Shown piece by piece: positions 18,517-25,667 of a DNA stretch of 64,000 nucleotides. The stretch lies in assembly GCF_040689395.1 (NCBI RefSeq), contig NZ_JBFAZX010000002.1, positions 372,001-436,000 of the forward strand. Reading direction: 5' to 3'. The notes under the pieces were generated by a model that searched no databases, was not told where the DNA came from, and saw nothing but the letters and a program-made list of their open reading frames with translations. The number at the start of each line of letters is the position of its first letter. The stretch's first letter is position 1. The position numbers and the translations under genes are program-made. The stretch comes from Dactylosporangium sp040689395. Lineage in GTDB: Bacteria; Actinomycetota; Actinomycetes; Mycobacteriales; Micromonosporaceae.

Positions 18517-20706
18517 TCACGCGGACAGTCGGAAGTAGTCCACGTTGAAGCCGCCCGCCTCGCAGTACAACGTGACGAGCTGGTCGCCGGCCGGCAGCGT
18601 CACCGTGGCGTGCACCGACCGGTAGGCGCCCCAGCCGCCGGTGTCGGGGACCGACACCGTGGCGAGGACCTGGTTGCCCGCGTCGCGGAAGGTGACCGCG
18701 TTCGCCGCGGTGGCGCCGCTACCGTTGGCGACCCGCAGCTCCAGGTCGTAGGTGCCCGGCTGGGCGACGTCAAGGCGGTACTGCAGCCAGTTGCCCGGCG
18801 CGGTCCAGCCCACGTTCTTGCCGCCGCTGGCCGCCGGGTTGTTCTCGATGAAGTTCGCACCGCCGTCGGCCCAGCCGTGCTCGGCCACGTAAGCCTCGGC
18901 CTCGACCTTCTCGCCGATCGGCGCGCCGTGCGGGCGGATCGTGACGTGCACGGCGACCTCGTCGCTCGCCGCGCCGTCGGTCACCCGGAACTTCAGCTCC
19001 AGGTTGCCGGCGGTCGTCGGGTGCAGGCTGACCTGGCCGGTCGCGGCGTCGACGGTGACCCCGTCGGGCAGGTCGACGGCGTAGAACGCGAGCGCGTCGC
19101 GGTCGCGGTCGGTGGCCCGCAGGCGGAACGTGGTGGTCGTGTACTGGTCGGCGATCACGTCCGGCGCCGCGGCGAGCACCGGCGCGTGGTTGCCGTGCGG
19201 GCGGGGAAGCTTGGCGTGCCAGCGCAACGTCGCGTACGCCCCGGCCGGGACGGTCTCGACGAACTGCTGCCCGGCGAGCACGACCCGCACCGTGCGGGCG
19301 GTGGCGTTGGCGTTGCCGACGACCGCGACGAAGTCCTCACCGTCGCGGTACACGACGTTGCTCACCCCGCCGGACGCGGCGCTGGACTCGACCCGGGTGT
19401 GCTGCGGCCCGAGGTACTTCGCGAACTGTCCCATGGCGTAGAGCTCGTCGCGCACCGTGTACGTGCGGGCGGTGGTGTCGACCTTCACCAGCCGGTCGGG
19501 CCACTTCGTGGTGGCCGCGACCTGGTCCCAGTCGACGTTGTTGTCCCGCAGCGGCGTCCAGTGCAGGGTGCCACCGTCCTGGTCCGTCGCCTGCGCCCAC
19601 AGCACGTAGGAGGAGGCGTCGAGCCGGAAGTAGCTCAGGATCGTGGCCGGCGACAGGTCGCTGGTCTCGGTCATGTGCACCGGCTTGCCGGTCTGCTCGA
19701 AGGCGTCGCGCATCACCGTGGGGTCGCCCCAGTAGGGGTGGAACGCGATCGCGTCCGTGGCCCGCCGCGCCGCCGGGTCGTTCAGGATGCGGTAGTAGTT
19801 CTTGGTCTGGGTGCTGTTCGGGTCGCGCCAGTCCCAGAAGTTGAAGTCGTGGACATAGAGCTGCACGTCCCGCGGCAGGTAGCGCTTGATCGCGACCGCG
19901 AGCTTCTGCTGCTGCTCGACGCTGATGTCCATGGCCGGGTAGACCACGTCCATGCCTGGCTCGTTGAGCAGGGTCAGCGCGTCGACGCGGATGCCGTGGC
20001 GCGCGTAGGCCTCGACGAACTTCGCGTAGTAGCGGGCGAAGACGTCGATGCAGTCGTCGCGCAGCTTGCCGGCCTGGTAGTGGTCGGTGGTGCTGCCCGG
20101 CTTGAGGGCGACCTCGCCGAGGAACTTGTTGTTCGTCTTCATCCACGCCGGGGCGCTCCAGGCCGAGGCGAAGAACGTGGCCCGGGGGTTGTACTTCTGG
20201 ATCAGCTTGATGGTGTCGATGATGTGCAGGTCGACGTCGCGCTTGATGGAGAAGTACTTCAGGCCGAAGTCCTCGGTGACGCCGGGCGGCAGATCGTCCT
20301 CGGACCAGAACGGCAGGTGCTCGATGAGGTCCGGGCTGCCGATGGTGAGCCGGAAGCGGTCCAGCCCGGCCCCGGTGCGGGGGTCGACGAGGAGCCGGAC
20401 GGCGTCCTCGCGCTGCCGCGGCGTCAGCTTCCACAGGTTCGACACGCTCGTCTCGTCCAGCGAGAAGCCGATCCCGGAATACCGCTGCCTGATCCGGCTC
20501 GGATCGACCACGACCGTGACGTCGGCCGCGGTGGCCGCCCCCTCCCCGACCCGGACCGTCGGCAGCGACTGCCAGGCGTGCGCGGCGCCGGTCGAGTAGG
20601 TGCCGGTCACCACTTCACCGCGAGGTGGGGGCGCCGCCGTCGCGGGGGCGCCAGCGCCGAAGAGCGCGAGCATGGCCGTCGACGTGACGATGACGGATCT
20701 CCGCAC
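18517..20706 (-). CDS. Secreted GH30 family glycosidase with Ig-like and CBM6/35 domains
   Basis: 729 residues from GTG 20706 (AAAGGAGA site). Residues 1-30 are a Sec signal peptide ending ATAA. The GH30 barrel (about 60-400) has the acid/base glutamate in LTLLNEPG and the nucleophile in HMTETSDL, followed by the short beta-sandwich usual for the family. A cadherin/Ig-like module (HAPVLAAAPDVIADQY onward) and a C-terminal CBM6/35 domain (KVEAEAYVAEHGWADGG to the end) follow. GH30 members hydrolyse beta-1,6-glucan, glucosylceramide or xylan; the substrate here is not certain. The LacI regulator upstream on the same strand and a palindrome between them suggest induction by a breakdown product. 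Confidence 0.88.
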   Translation of the reverse strand: MRRSVIVTSTAMLALFGAGAPATAAPPPRGEVVTGTYSTGAAHAWQSLPTVRVGEGAATAADVTVVVDPSRIRQRYSGIGFSLDETSVSNLWKLTPRQREDAVRLLVDPRTGAGLDRFRLTIGSPDLIEHLPFWSEDDLPPGVTEDFGLKYFSIKRDVDLHIIDTIKLIQKYNPRATFFASAWSAPAWMKTNNKFLGEVALKPGSTTDHYQAGKLRDDCIDVFARYYAKFVEAYARHGIRVDALTLLNEPGMDVVYPAMDISVEQQQKLAVAIKRYLPRDVQLYVHDFNFWDWRDPNSTQTKNYYRILNDPAARRATDAIAFHPYWGDPTVMRDAFEQTGKPVHMTETSDLSPATILSYFRLDASSYVLWAQATDQDGGTLHWTPLRDNNVDWDQVAATTKWPDRLVKVDTTARTYTVRDELYAMGQFAKYLGPQHTRVESSAASGGVSNVVYRDGEDFVAVVGNANATARTVRVVLAGQQFVETVPAGAYATLRWHAKLPRPHGNHAPVLAAAPDVIADQYTTTTFRLRATDRDRDALAFYAVDLPDGVTVDAATGQVSLHPTTAGNLELKFRVTDGAASDEVAVHVTIRPHGAPIGEKVEAEAYVAEHGWADGGANFIENNPAASGGKNVGWTAPGNWLQYRLDVAQPGTYDLELRVANGSGATAANAVTFRDAGNQVLATVSVPDTGGWGAYRSVHATVTLPAGDQLVTLYCEAGGFNVDYFRLSA

Positions 20707-20897
20707 CGTGTCTCCTTTCGTTCCACAGTGGACCGTCATGCGTCATCGCGGGCAGGGTGAAGCGCCGGACACGTCCGGTTGCCGGTATGCGGTCCTGTCC
20801 GAGTCCACTGGCGGGGTGGTGGGGGTACCGCTAGAAAACACGCCGCGACAGGAGCATGTCAATGAATCACTGGAACTTTCTTCGAGTCTTGGTCAAA

Positions 20898-20912
20898 GTG
20901 TTTATGAAACAC
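20898..20912 (-). promoter_or_regulatory. Candidate LacI operator upstream of the GH30 gene
   Basis: GTGTTTATGAAACAC is a perfect 6-base inverted repeat around 3 bases. It sits in the 209-base gap between the LacI stop and the GH30 start, and its AT-rich content stands out. It is a plausible binding site for the adjacent LacI protein. Confidence 0.45.
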
Positions 20913-20915
20913 GCG

Positions 20916-21965
20916 TCAACCAACGATCGGCGCCGGTCCCGTAGAGCCGCGCACGACCAGGTCCGTGGCCAGCTCGACGTGCAGCGCGTCGAGCTCATGG
21001 CCGGTCACCATCCGGCCGAGCAGGCTCACCGCCATCCGCCCCATCTCCCCCAGCGGCTGGCGGACCGTGGTCAGGGCCGGGTGGGTGGTGCGACTGACGT
21101 CGATGTCGTCGAATCCGGCCACCGACAGCTCGTGCGGCACCCGGATCCCGCGCTCGACCGCGGCCTGCAGCGCGCCGACGGCCATCTTGTCGTTGAAGGC
21201 GACCAGCGCCGTGGGGCGCTCCGGCCGGTCCAGCAGCTCGGCGGCGGCGGCCCGGCCGGCCTCCACGGTCGGGTCGGACACCGTGCGCACCAGCTCGGGC
21301 GCCGGGTAGACGCCGACGCCGACCAGCGGGGCGGTGTAGCCGGCCAGGCGGTCGCTCATCGCCATCCAGTCCATCGGGCCGCCGAGCACGCCGACGCGGC
21401 GGTGCCCGAGCTCGACCAGGTGCGTCATCAGCCGCCGGGCACCGGCGAAGTTGGCCGCCGACACCGCGGCGATGTTGCGCGGCGGCGCGGTGCGCGGGTC
21501 GACCACGACGAACGGGAACCCCTGGTCGCGCAGCCGCTCCAGCTCCTCCTCCGGCTCCGGGGGCAGGATCAGGATCGCGCCGGTGACCTGCGGCCAGGCC
21601 GTCAGGGTGGGTAGCACCCCGGTGCGTCCCCAGGCGGACTCCCCGGCGTCGACGACCGCGTGCATGCCGTGCACGTCGAGCGCCTCGGTGATCGCCGAGA
21701 CGATGAGGCCGAAGTAGTCGCTCAGTACGTACGGGCAGCGCACGTAGACCCCGTTGTCGGCCTTCGGCACGCCGGCGCCCCGCCGTCGCGGCGCGCGCCG
21801 CCCCAGGCCGCCCATCGCCTGCAGGACGCGGTCGCGGGTCTCCGGTGCGACGTTGGCCCGCCCGTTGAGGACCCGCGACACGGTCGCGATCGACAGGCCG
21901 GTCTGTGCGGCGACGTCCCGGATCGTGACGCGACCTTCCTGCGTTGTTTCACTGCCCTGTTTCAT
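20916..21965 (-). CDS. LacI family transcriptional regulator
   Basis: 349 residues from ATG 21965, chosen because it leaves the usual short leader before the helix-turn-helix VTIRDVAAQTGLSIATVSRVLNG. A longer frame exists but lacks family support. The remainder is a periplasmic-binding-protein-like sugar sensor with the YPAPELVRTV, ALVAFNDKMAVGAL and LSVAGFDDIDVS segments. It lies immediately upstream of the secreted GH30 gene on the same strand, so it most likely represses that gene until a sugar signal binds. Self-regulation is also possible. Confidence 0.88.
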   Translation of the reverse strand: MKQGSETTQEGRVTIRDVAAQTGLSIATVSRVLNGRANVAPETRDRVLQAMGGLGRRAPRRRGAGVPKADNGVYVRCPYVLSDYFGLIVSAITEALDVHGMHAVVDAGESAWGRTGVLPTLTAWPQVTGAILILPPEPEEELERLRDQGFPFVVVDPRTAPPRNIAAVSAANFAGARRLMTHLVELGHRRVGVLGGPMDWMAMSDRLAGYTAPLVGVGVYPAPELVRTVSDPTVEAGRAAAAELLDRPERPTALVAFNDKMAVGALQAAVERGIRVPHELSVAGFDDIDVSRTTHPALTTVRQPLGEMGRMAVSLLGRMVTGHELDALHVELATDLVVRGSTGPAPIVG

Positions 21966-22069
21966 CGCCGAACAGCGTAGCCCGCGTGCCGCATCGAACC
22001 GGTGCGCCGTTGCTGGCAGTACAGCAGGGCGCCTGTTCAACGACCTGCCGTACTACCGCGTGCCGCGCT

Positions 22070-22948
22070 TCAGCCGCGGGCGAGCGACAGGATCGTGTCC
22101 ATCGCCTTGAGCCGGTCGGCGTCCTTGCCGAGCAGGCCGTCGGGGACGATGAGCTCGTCGAGGCCGATCCCGCGATACTCGGCGATCGTGTCGGCCAGCG
22201 CCTGCGGCGAGCCGCCGATGACCGGGAACGGCGCCTCCGGCAGCGGGCCGTCGACCACGACGAGGGCCTGGGCCGTGCGGGCGATCGCCTTCGCGTCGCG
22301 CCCCTGCGCGGCGCAGAATTCGTCGAGGACCGCGGACTTGTGCGCGATGACGCCCGGCAGGCCCCAGGTGTTCCAGACATCGGCGTACCGCGCGACGATG
22401 CCCAGCATCCGCTGCTCGCCCTTGCCGCCGATGAGGATCGGCAGCGGGTCCTGGACCGGCTTGGGCTCACAGACCGCGTCGGTGAGCCGGTAGTACTCGC
22501 CCTCGAAGGTCGTCCGCGGCCGGCGCAACAGGCCGTGCAGCACCTCCAGCGCCTCGACGAACCGGTCCAGCCGTTGCTTCACCGGGGGCAGTTCGATGCC
22601 GTACTGCTCGTGCTCGTTGACCTGCCAGCCCGCCCCCATGCCGAGGGTGAACCGGCCGCCGGTCACGTGGTCGGCGGTCGCGGCCATGTTCGCGAGCACG
22701 GCCGGGTGGCGGTAGGTGTTGCCGTACACCAGGCTGCCGAGCCGGACCCGGGGCACCGCGGCGCCGAGCGCGGCGAGCAGTGTCCCGCACTCCAGCATCG
22801 GGGCCATGGAGTCGCGGCCGGGTGCGGCGTTGGGCATGAAGTGGTCGGCGACGTAGACGCCGTCCCACCCGGTCGCCTCCGCGTGCCGGGCCACCTGCAG
22901 AATCTCGTCGTACCGCTGCCCGGCACCGGGCCAGATCGAAAGTCGCAT
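22070..22948 (-). CDS. LLM-class F420-dependent oxidoreductase
   Basis: 292 residues. The luciferase-like TIM barrel is clear: MRLSIWPGAGQRYDEIL at the start, GWDGVYVADHF, the LGSLVYGNTYRHPAVLANMAATAD block, GRFTLGMGAGW, and PILIGGKGEQRML. These features match actinobacterial members that use coenzyme F420 rather than FMN. The reaction and substrate cannot be told from sequence. The gene lies about 100 bases beyond the LacI start on the same strand but shows no functional link to it, and is probably transcribed alone. Confidence 0.85.
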   Translation of the reverse strand: MRLSIWPGAGQRYDEILQVARHAEATGWDGVYVADHFMPNAAPGRDSMAPMLECGTLLAALGAAVPRVRLGSLVYGNTYRHPAVLANMAATADHVTGGRFTLGMGAGWQVNEHEQYGIELPPVKQRLDRFVEALEVLHGLLRRPRTTFEGEYYRLTDAVCEPKPVQDPLPILIGGKGEQRMLGIVARYADVWNTWGLPGVIAHKSAVLDEFCAAQGRDAKAIARTAQALVVVDGPLPEAPFPVIGGSPQALADTIAEYRGIGLDELIVPDGLLGKDADRLKAMDTILSLARG

Positions 22949-23095
22949 GCCTCCTCTATACCGCGACCGCGAGGCCAGGCGTCGATCACCCCGCCGCGCG
23001 GGTCAGACGAACGTCTGGGGACAAGAACCCTCACTGCCGAGTTCACCCGCGTCTGATGATCCGTACCACGGATAAGGAGCGGATGCCCGCCGGCA

Positions 23096-24574
23096 TCAAC
23101 GGCCGGCGTCCGCCCCGAACATCTGTGTAAGGTCCTCACGGTCGATGATCCGCAGCAGATCAGGCAGCTCCGACAGTCTTTCCCTGACCTCGGCCCACTC
23201 CCAGACGGCCCTAGCCTCGCCTCCTCGCTGGAACCGGGCTTGCTGATGCGCCGGTACGCCGAGTTCGTCCGCAAGCTCCGCCCAGCTGTCACCAAGTCGC
23301 CGGCAGAAAGCTCGCTTCACGGCCGGCAGATATGACCGCGGCCGTTCGGACGCTGACGCCTCCGTCGGCGCGTTGGTCGCCAATCGCGTACCGATGGCGG
23401 CCGGGCGATCCGCCTTGAGCTCACGCAGCGCGAGCGCCGCCACCTCCAGGTGCCAGAGCCGCTCGGCATGGCTCAGTTCGGCACGCCCGACGGTGCGAAG
23501 CGCCGACGCGAGAAGCGTCAGCCGATGTTGCCGGGTCCAGTCGGCGACCACATGCCGCCTCCTCGCCCACCCCTCGGCGGCGTGATGGATGCGTGCAGCG
23601 ACGTCGTGATGCCAGGCCGACTCCGTGCGTGGCGGATGCGCGGCAGGCGTCACCATCGCATCTGCGAACACAGCGTTGAGCACCGGATCTGCACAGAAGT
23701 CGACCCTGCTCGCGACGCCGGCCAGCGCGAGCTTCACCGGGTCGCGCGACACCGGCATACCCGAAGAGAATCGGCCATAGTCGATAAGTCGGAACAGGTC
23801 GGCCCGAACGACTCCAGCGTCGACTGGAACGAGCACATTGCCTGGGTGCAGATCGCCGTGACCGTTGCCTAGGAAGACCAGCACGCGTAACGACGGGTCA
23901 GCCTCCCGGTTGAGAAGCGCGACGGGGTTGGGCAGCACCTCGCGTCGATGAGCTAGCCGGAACTCCGATACTGAGCCGTCGCCAAGACCCGCAGTCTCGG
24001 CGAAAGCTCGGACGTCGGCTAACCGAGCCCCAAGATCCTCACGCAGGAACTGGCCCGCATCGACATTCATCGGCTCGGGGTCGGCCGTCCCCCAATTCCA
24101 GTTCTTGGCGATCGCCTCGATTACGGTGGCGCAGTAGGCGCCGAACGACATATGTCCCTGCAACTGGGCGAGCGTCTGACTCTCCGCTCGGTCGGGCTGC
24201 CCCACCTCCTGCAACTGCACCCACCACCGCGATGGCCCCTCCACAGGCGCCGACGGCATCGTTCGCACGAGATGCGCCTCGGCGAACTCAGGCGGACTGA
24301 GCTGCCAGGCGAGGCTCGACGCGCGGCCCTCGCGTCTCGCGAGGTCCGGCGGTAGCAGCTTAAGCACCGCGCCGGTCAGCATTCCGCGCGGCGGATGCAC
24401 AACCACGAGGGCCACGTATGAGCCGCTCCGGCCGTCCGTCAGCCAGCGCCGATGGATGAGGTTGAACGACTGCCCGGCGATCCAATCGGACAACCCCGCA
24501 AACACAGCGTCGGGTAGCGCCTCTCGCCATGGCTGCTCATCTGCGAGCGACCCGAACTCGGTTGCACCCGTCAA
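23096..24574 (-). CDS. Kinase-like protein with C-terminal effector-associated-type domain
   Basis: 492 residues from TTG 24574, 8 bases after GAGAGGG. The N-terminal two thirds look like a divergent aminoglycoside-phosphotransferase/kinase fold: a catalytic-loop motif GHGDLHPGNVLV near residue 240, then FRLIDYGRF as the metal-binding DxG equivalent. This matches what I recall of ternary-complex-associated domain 9 in NTP-dependent conflict systems. The last 64 residues (from FCRRLGDSWAELADELG) are about half identical, without gaps, to the C-terminus of the small protein at 25269. That is the expected behaviour of a homotypic death-like adaptor domain. It is divergent from the PycTM-like gene across 75 bases. 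The function in conflict or signalling is inferred. Confidence 0.6.
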   Translation of the reverse strand: MTGATEFGSLADEQPWREALPDAVFAGLSDWIAGQSFNLIHRRWLTDGRSGSYVALVVVHPPRGMLTGAVLKLLPPDLARREGRASSLAWQLSPPEFAEAHLVRTMPSAPVEGPSRWWVQLQEVGQPDRAESQTLAQLQGHMSFGAYCATVIEAIAKNWNWGTADPEPMNVDAGQFLREDLGARLADVRAFAETAGLGDGSVSEFRLAHRREVLPNPVALLNREADPSLRVLVFLGNGHGDLHPGNVLVPVDAGVVRADLFRLIDYGRFSSGMPVSRDPVKLALAGVASRVDFCADPVLNAVFADAMVTPAAHPPRTESAWHHDVAARIHHAAEGWARRRHVVADWTRQHRLTLLASALRTVGRAELSHAERLWHLEVAALALRELKADRPAAIGTRLATNAPTEASASERPRSYLPAVKRAFCRRLGDSWAELADELGVPAHQQARFQRGGEARAVWEWAEVRERLSELPDLLRIIDREDLTQMFGADAGR

Positions 24575-24649
24575 CGGCTCGCCCTCTCGTCAACCGCTCT
24601 CGATTGGTGGAATCGCCTCGCTAAGCTGAGGTCAGACAGGGGAGGCGCA

Positions 24650-25276
24650 TTGACTGACGTCATGGACCAGGAGTCCGACAAGATTGCCGGGCCGACAACG
24701 GAAGACGGCGTCATCACGACGTCAGCGAACAACATCGAACTTCTGCGCTGGCACCTCGATCGATACGACCGGCTGCGGTCCTCGACCGCGAACCGGGCAT
24801 CCGTGATACTGAGCGCCGCCGCAATCCTGTCCGCAGCCAACGCGGTGATCCTGTCGCAGGTGCTTACCGGACCGATCCACGACCGGCAATGGCTGTTTGC
24901 AACCTTCGGTGTGGCACTGCTCGCCAGCACCGCACTCGTCGTACTGTCGCTGATCAGGTCCGCGAGCGTGCTGGTCACCAGCCGCGACAGCCGTGCACTG
25001 TTCGGGGTCGGGGATGAAGTGCCCCCAGGCCTCATCTTCAACGGCACCGACACGGTGCAGCGGTTGCGCTCGTTTGCGGAGTTCGCGAACACGGTCGAAA
25101 GCCAGCAGGAGGCGGACATCTACCGGGCGGCACAGGTCGAGCTCTGGATCGGCATTAAGCAGCACCGCTACCGGTATGTACGGCTGCGCAGTGCCGGTCG
25201 ACTGCTGCGCTGGGCCGCCGTCACCGTGCTGCTGGTACTCGGCTCGGTCGTCGTCGCCCTCATCTCCCTCATGTGA
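24650..25276 (+). CDS. PycTM/SLATT-like two-helix membrane effector candidate
   Basis: 208 residues. TTG 24650 lies 4 bases after GGGGAGG; an ATG four codons on is the alternative. A short soluble N-terminus leads to two close transmembrane helices (SVILSAAAILSAANAVILSQ; WLFATFGVALLASTALVVLS), then about 70 residues of mostly helical soluble chain, and a final hydrophobic helix at the C-terminus preceded by KQHRYRYVRLRSAGRLL. This resembles the PycTM effectors of cyclic-nucleotide defence (Pycsar) and related SLATT proteins, thought to damage the membrane when triggered. No nucleotide cyclase is seen nearby, so the trigger would have to come from the neighbouring kinase/adaptor genes. The gene ends 8 bases into the convergent adaptor gene. 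Confidence 0.5.
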   Translation: MTDVMDQESDKIAGPTTEDGVITTSANNIELLRWHLDRYDRLRSSTANRASVILSAAAILSAANAVILSQVLTGPIHDRQWLFATFGVALLASTALVVLSLIRSASVLVTSRDSRALFGVGDEVPPGLIFNGTDTVQRLRSFAEFANTVESQQEADIYRAAQVELWIGIKQHRYRYVRLRSAGRLLRWAAVTVLLVLGSVVVALISLM

Positions 25277-25652
25277 CGGCGTCCTCATCGAGCACATTCA
25301 CTAAATCCTGTCGATCGATACCACGTAGTGCATCGCGGAGACTGCCGAGCCGCCTGCGCTGTTCCAGCCAGTCCCATATGTCGGCCGCCTCCCGTCCGGC
25401 GGCGAAGCGGCGCTGGTGCGGTATCGGGATACTCAGCTCGTCGGCCAGATCCTCCCAATCACGGTCCAGCCGGCCGCATACCTCACGTTTCGTTCGTCCT
25501 GAGTACATCGGCAGCCCATCAACCGGATCGTCATCGGCACCCGCGTCGGCGGGTCGGGAGATGTTGTTGATCTTTCCGGAACCGAAGACCGAACCGACCG
25601 CGTTCACGGGTCCGTAGAAGTAGTTTGATGTGTGGTTCACATCGTCCGGCAC
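25269..25652 (-). CDS. Small adaptor: GPVxAxGSVFGSG peptide plus effector-associated-type domain
   Basis: 127 residues from GTG 25652, 5 bases after GGGAGG and 15 bases after the stop of the large membrane protein, so the two are co-transcribed. The N-terminus (about residues 8-30) carries NYFYGPVNAVGSVFGSGKIN, nearly the same as the C-terminal peptide of the upstream gene's product. After a linker, residues about 57-120 form the domain shared with the kinase-like protein at 23096 (VCGRLDRDWEDLADELS, WDWLEQRRRL, GIDRQDLVNVL). This architecture suits an adaptor that bridges the membrane protein and the kinase-like protein. No catalytic residues are visible. The role is inferred. Confidence 0.6.
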   Translation of the reverse strand: MPDDVNHTSNYFYGPVNAVGSVFGSGKINNISRPADAGADDDPVDGLPMYSGRTKREVCGRLDRDWEDLADELSIPIPHQRRFAAGREAADIWDWLEQRRRLGSLRDALRGIDRQDLVNVLDEDAVT

Positions 25653-25667
25653 AATCGCCTCCCTTGG

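Noticed and set aside
18388..20760. Long + strand frame opposite the GH30 gene
   Set aside because: The minus strand has the catalytic motifs and a ribosome site; this frame lacks recognisable domains.
24575..24649. Promoter boxes in the 75-base divergent gap of the island
   Set aside because: No -35/-10 pair with acceptable spacing could be found for either direction, so no promoter is called although one must exist there.
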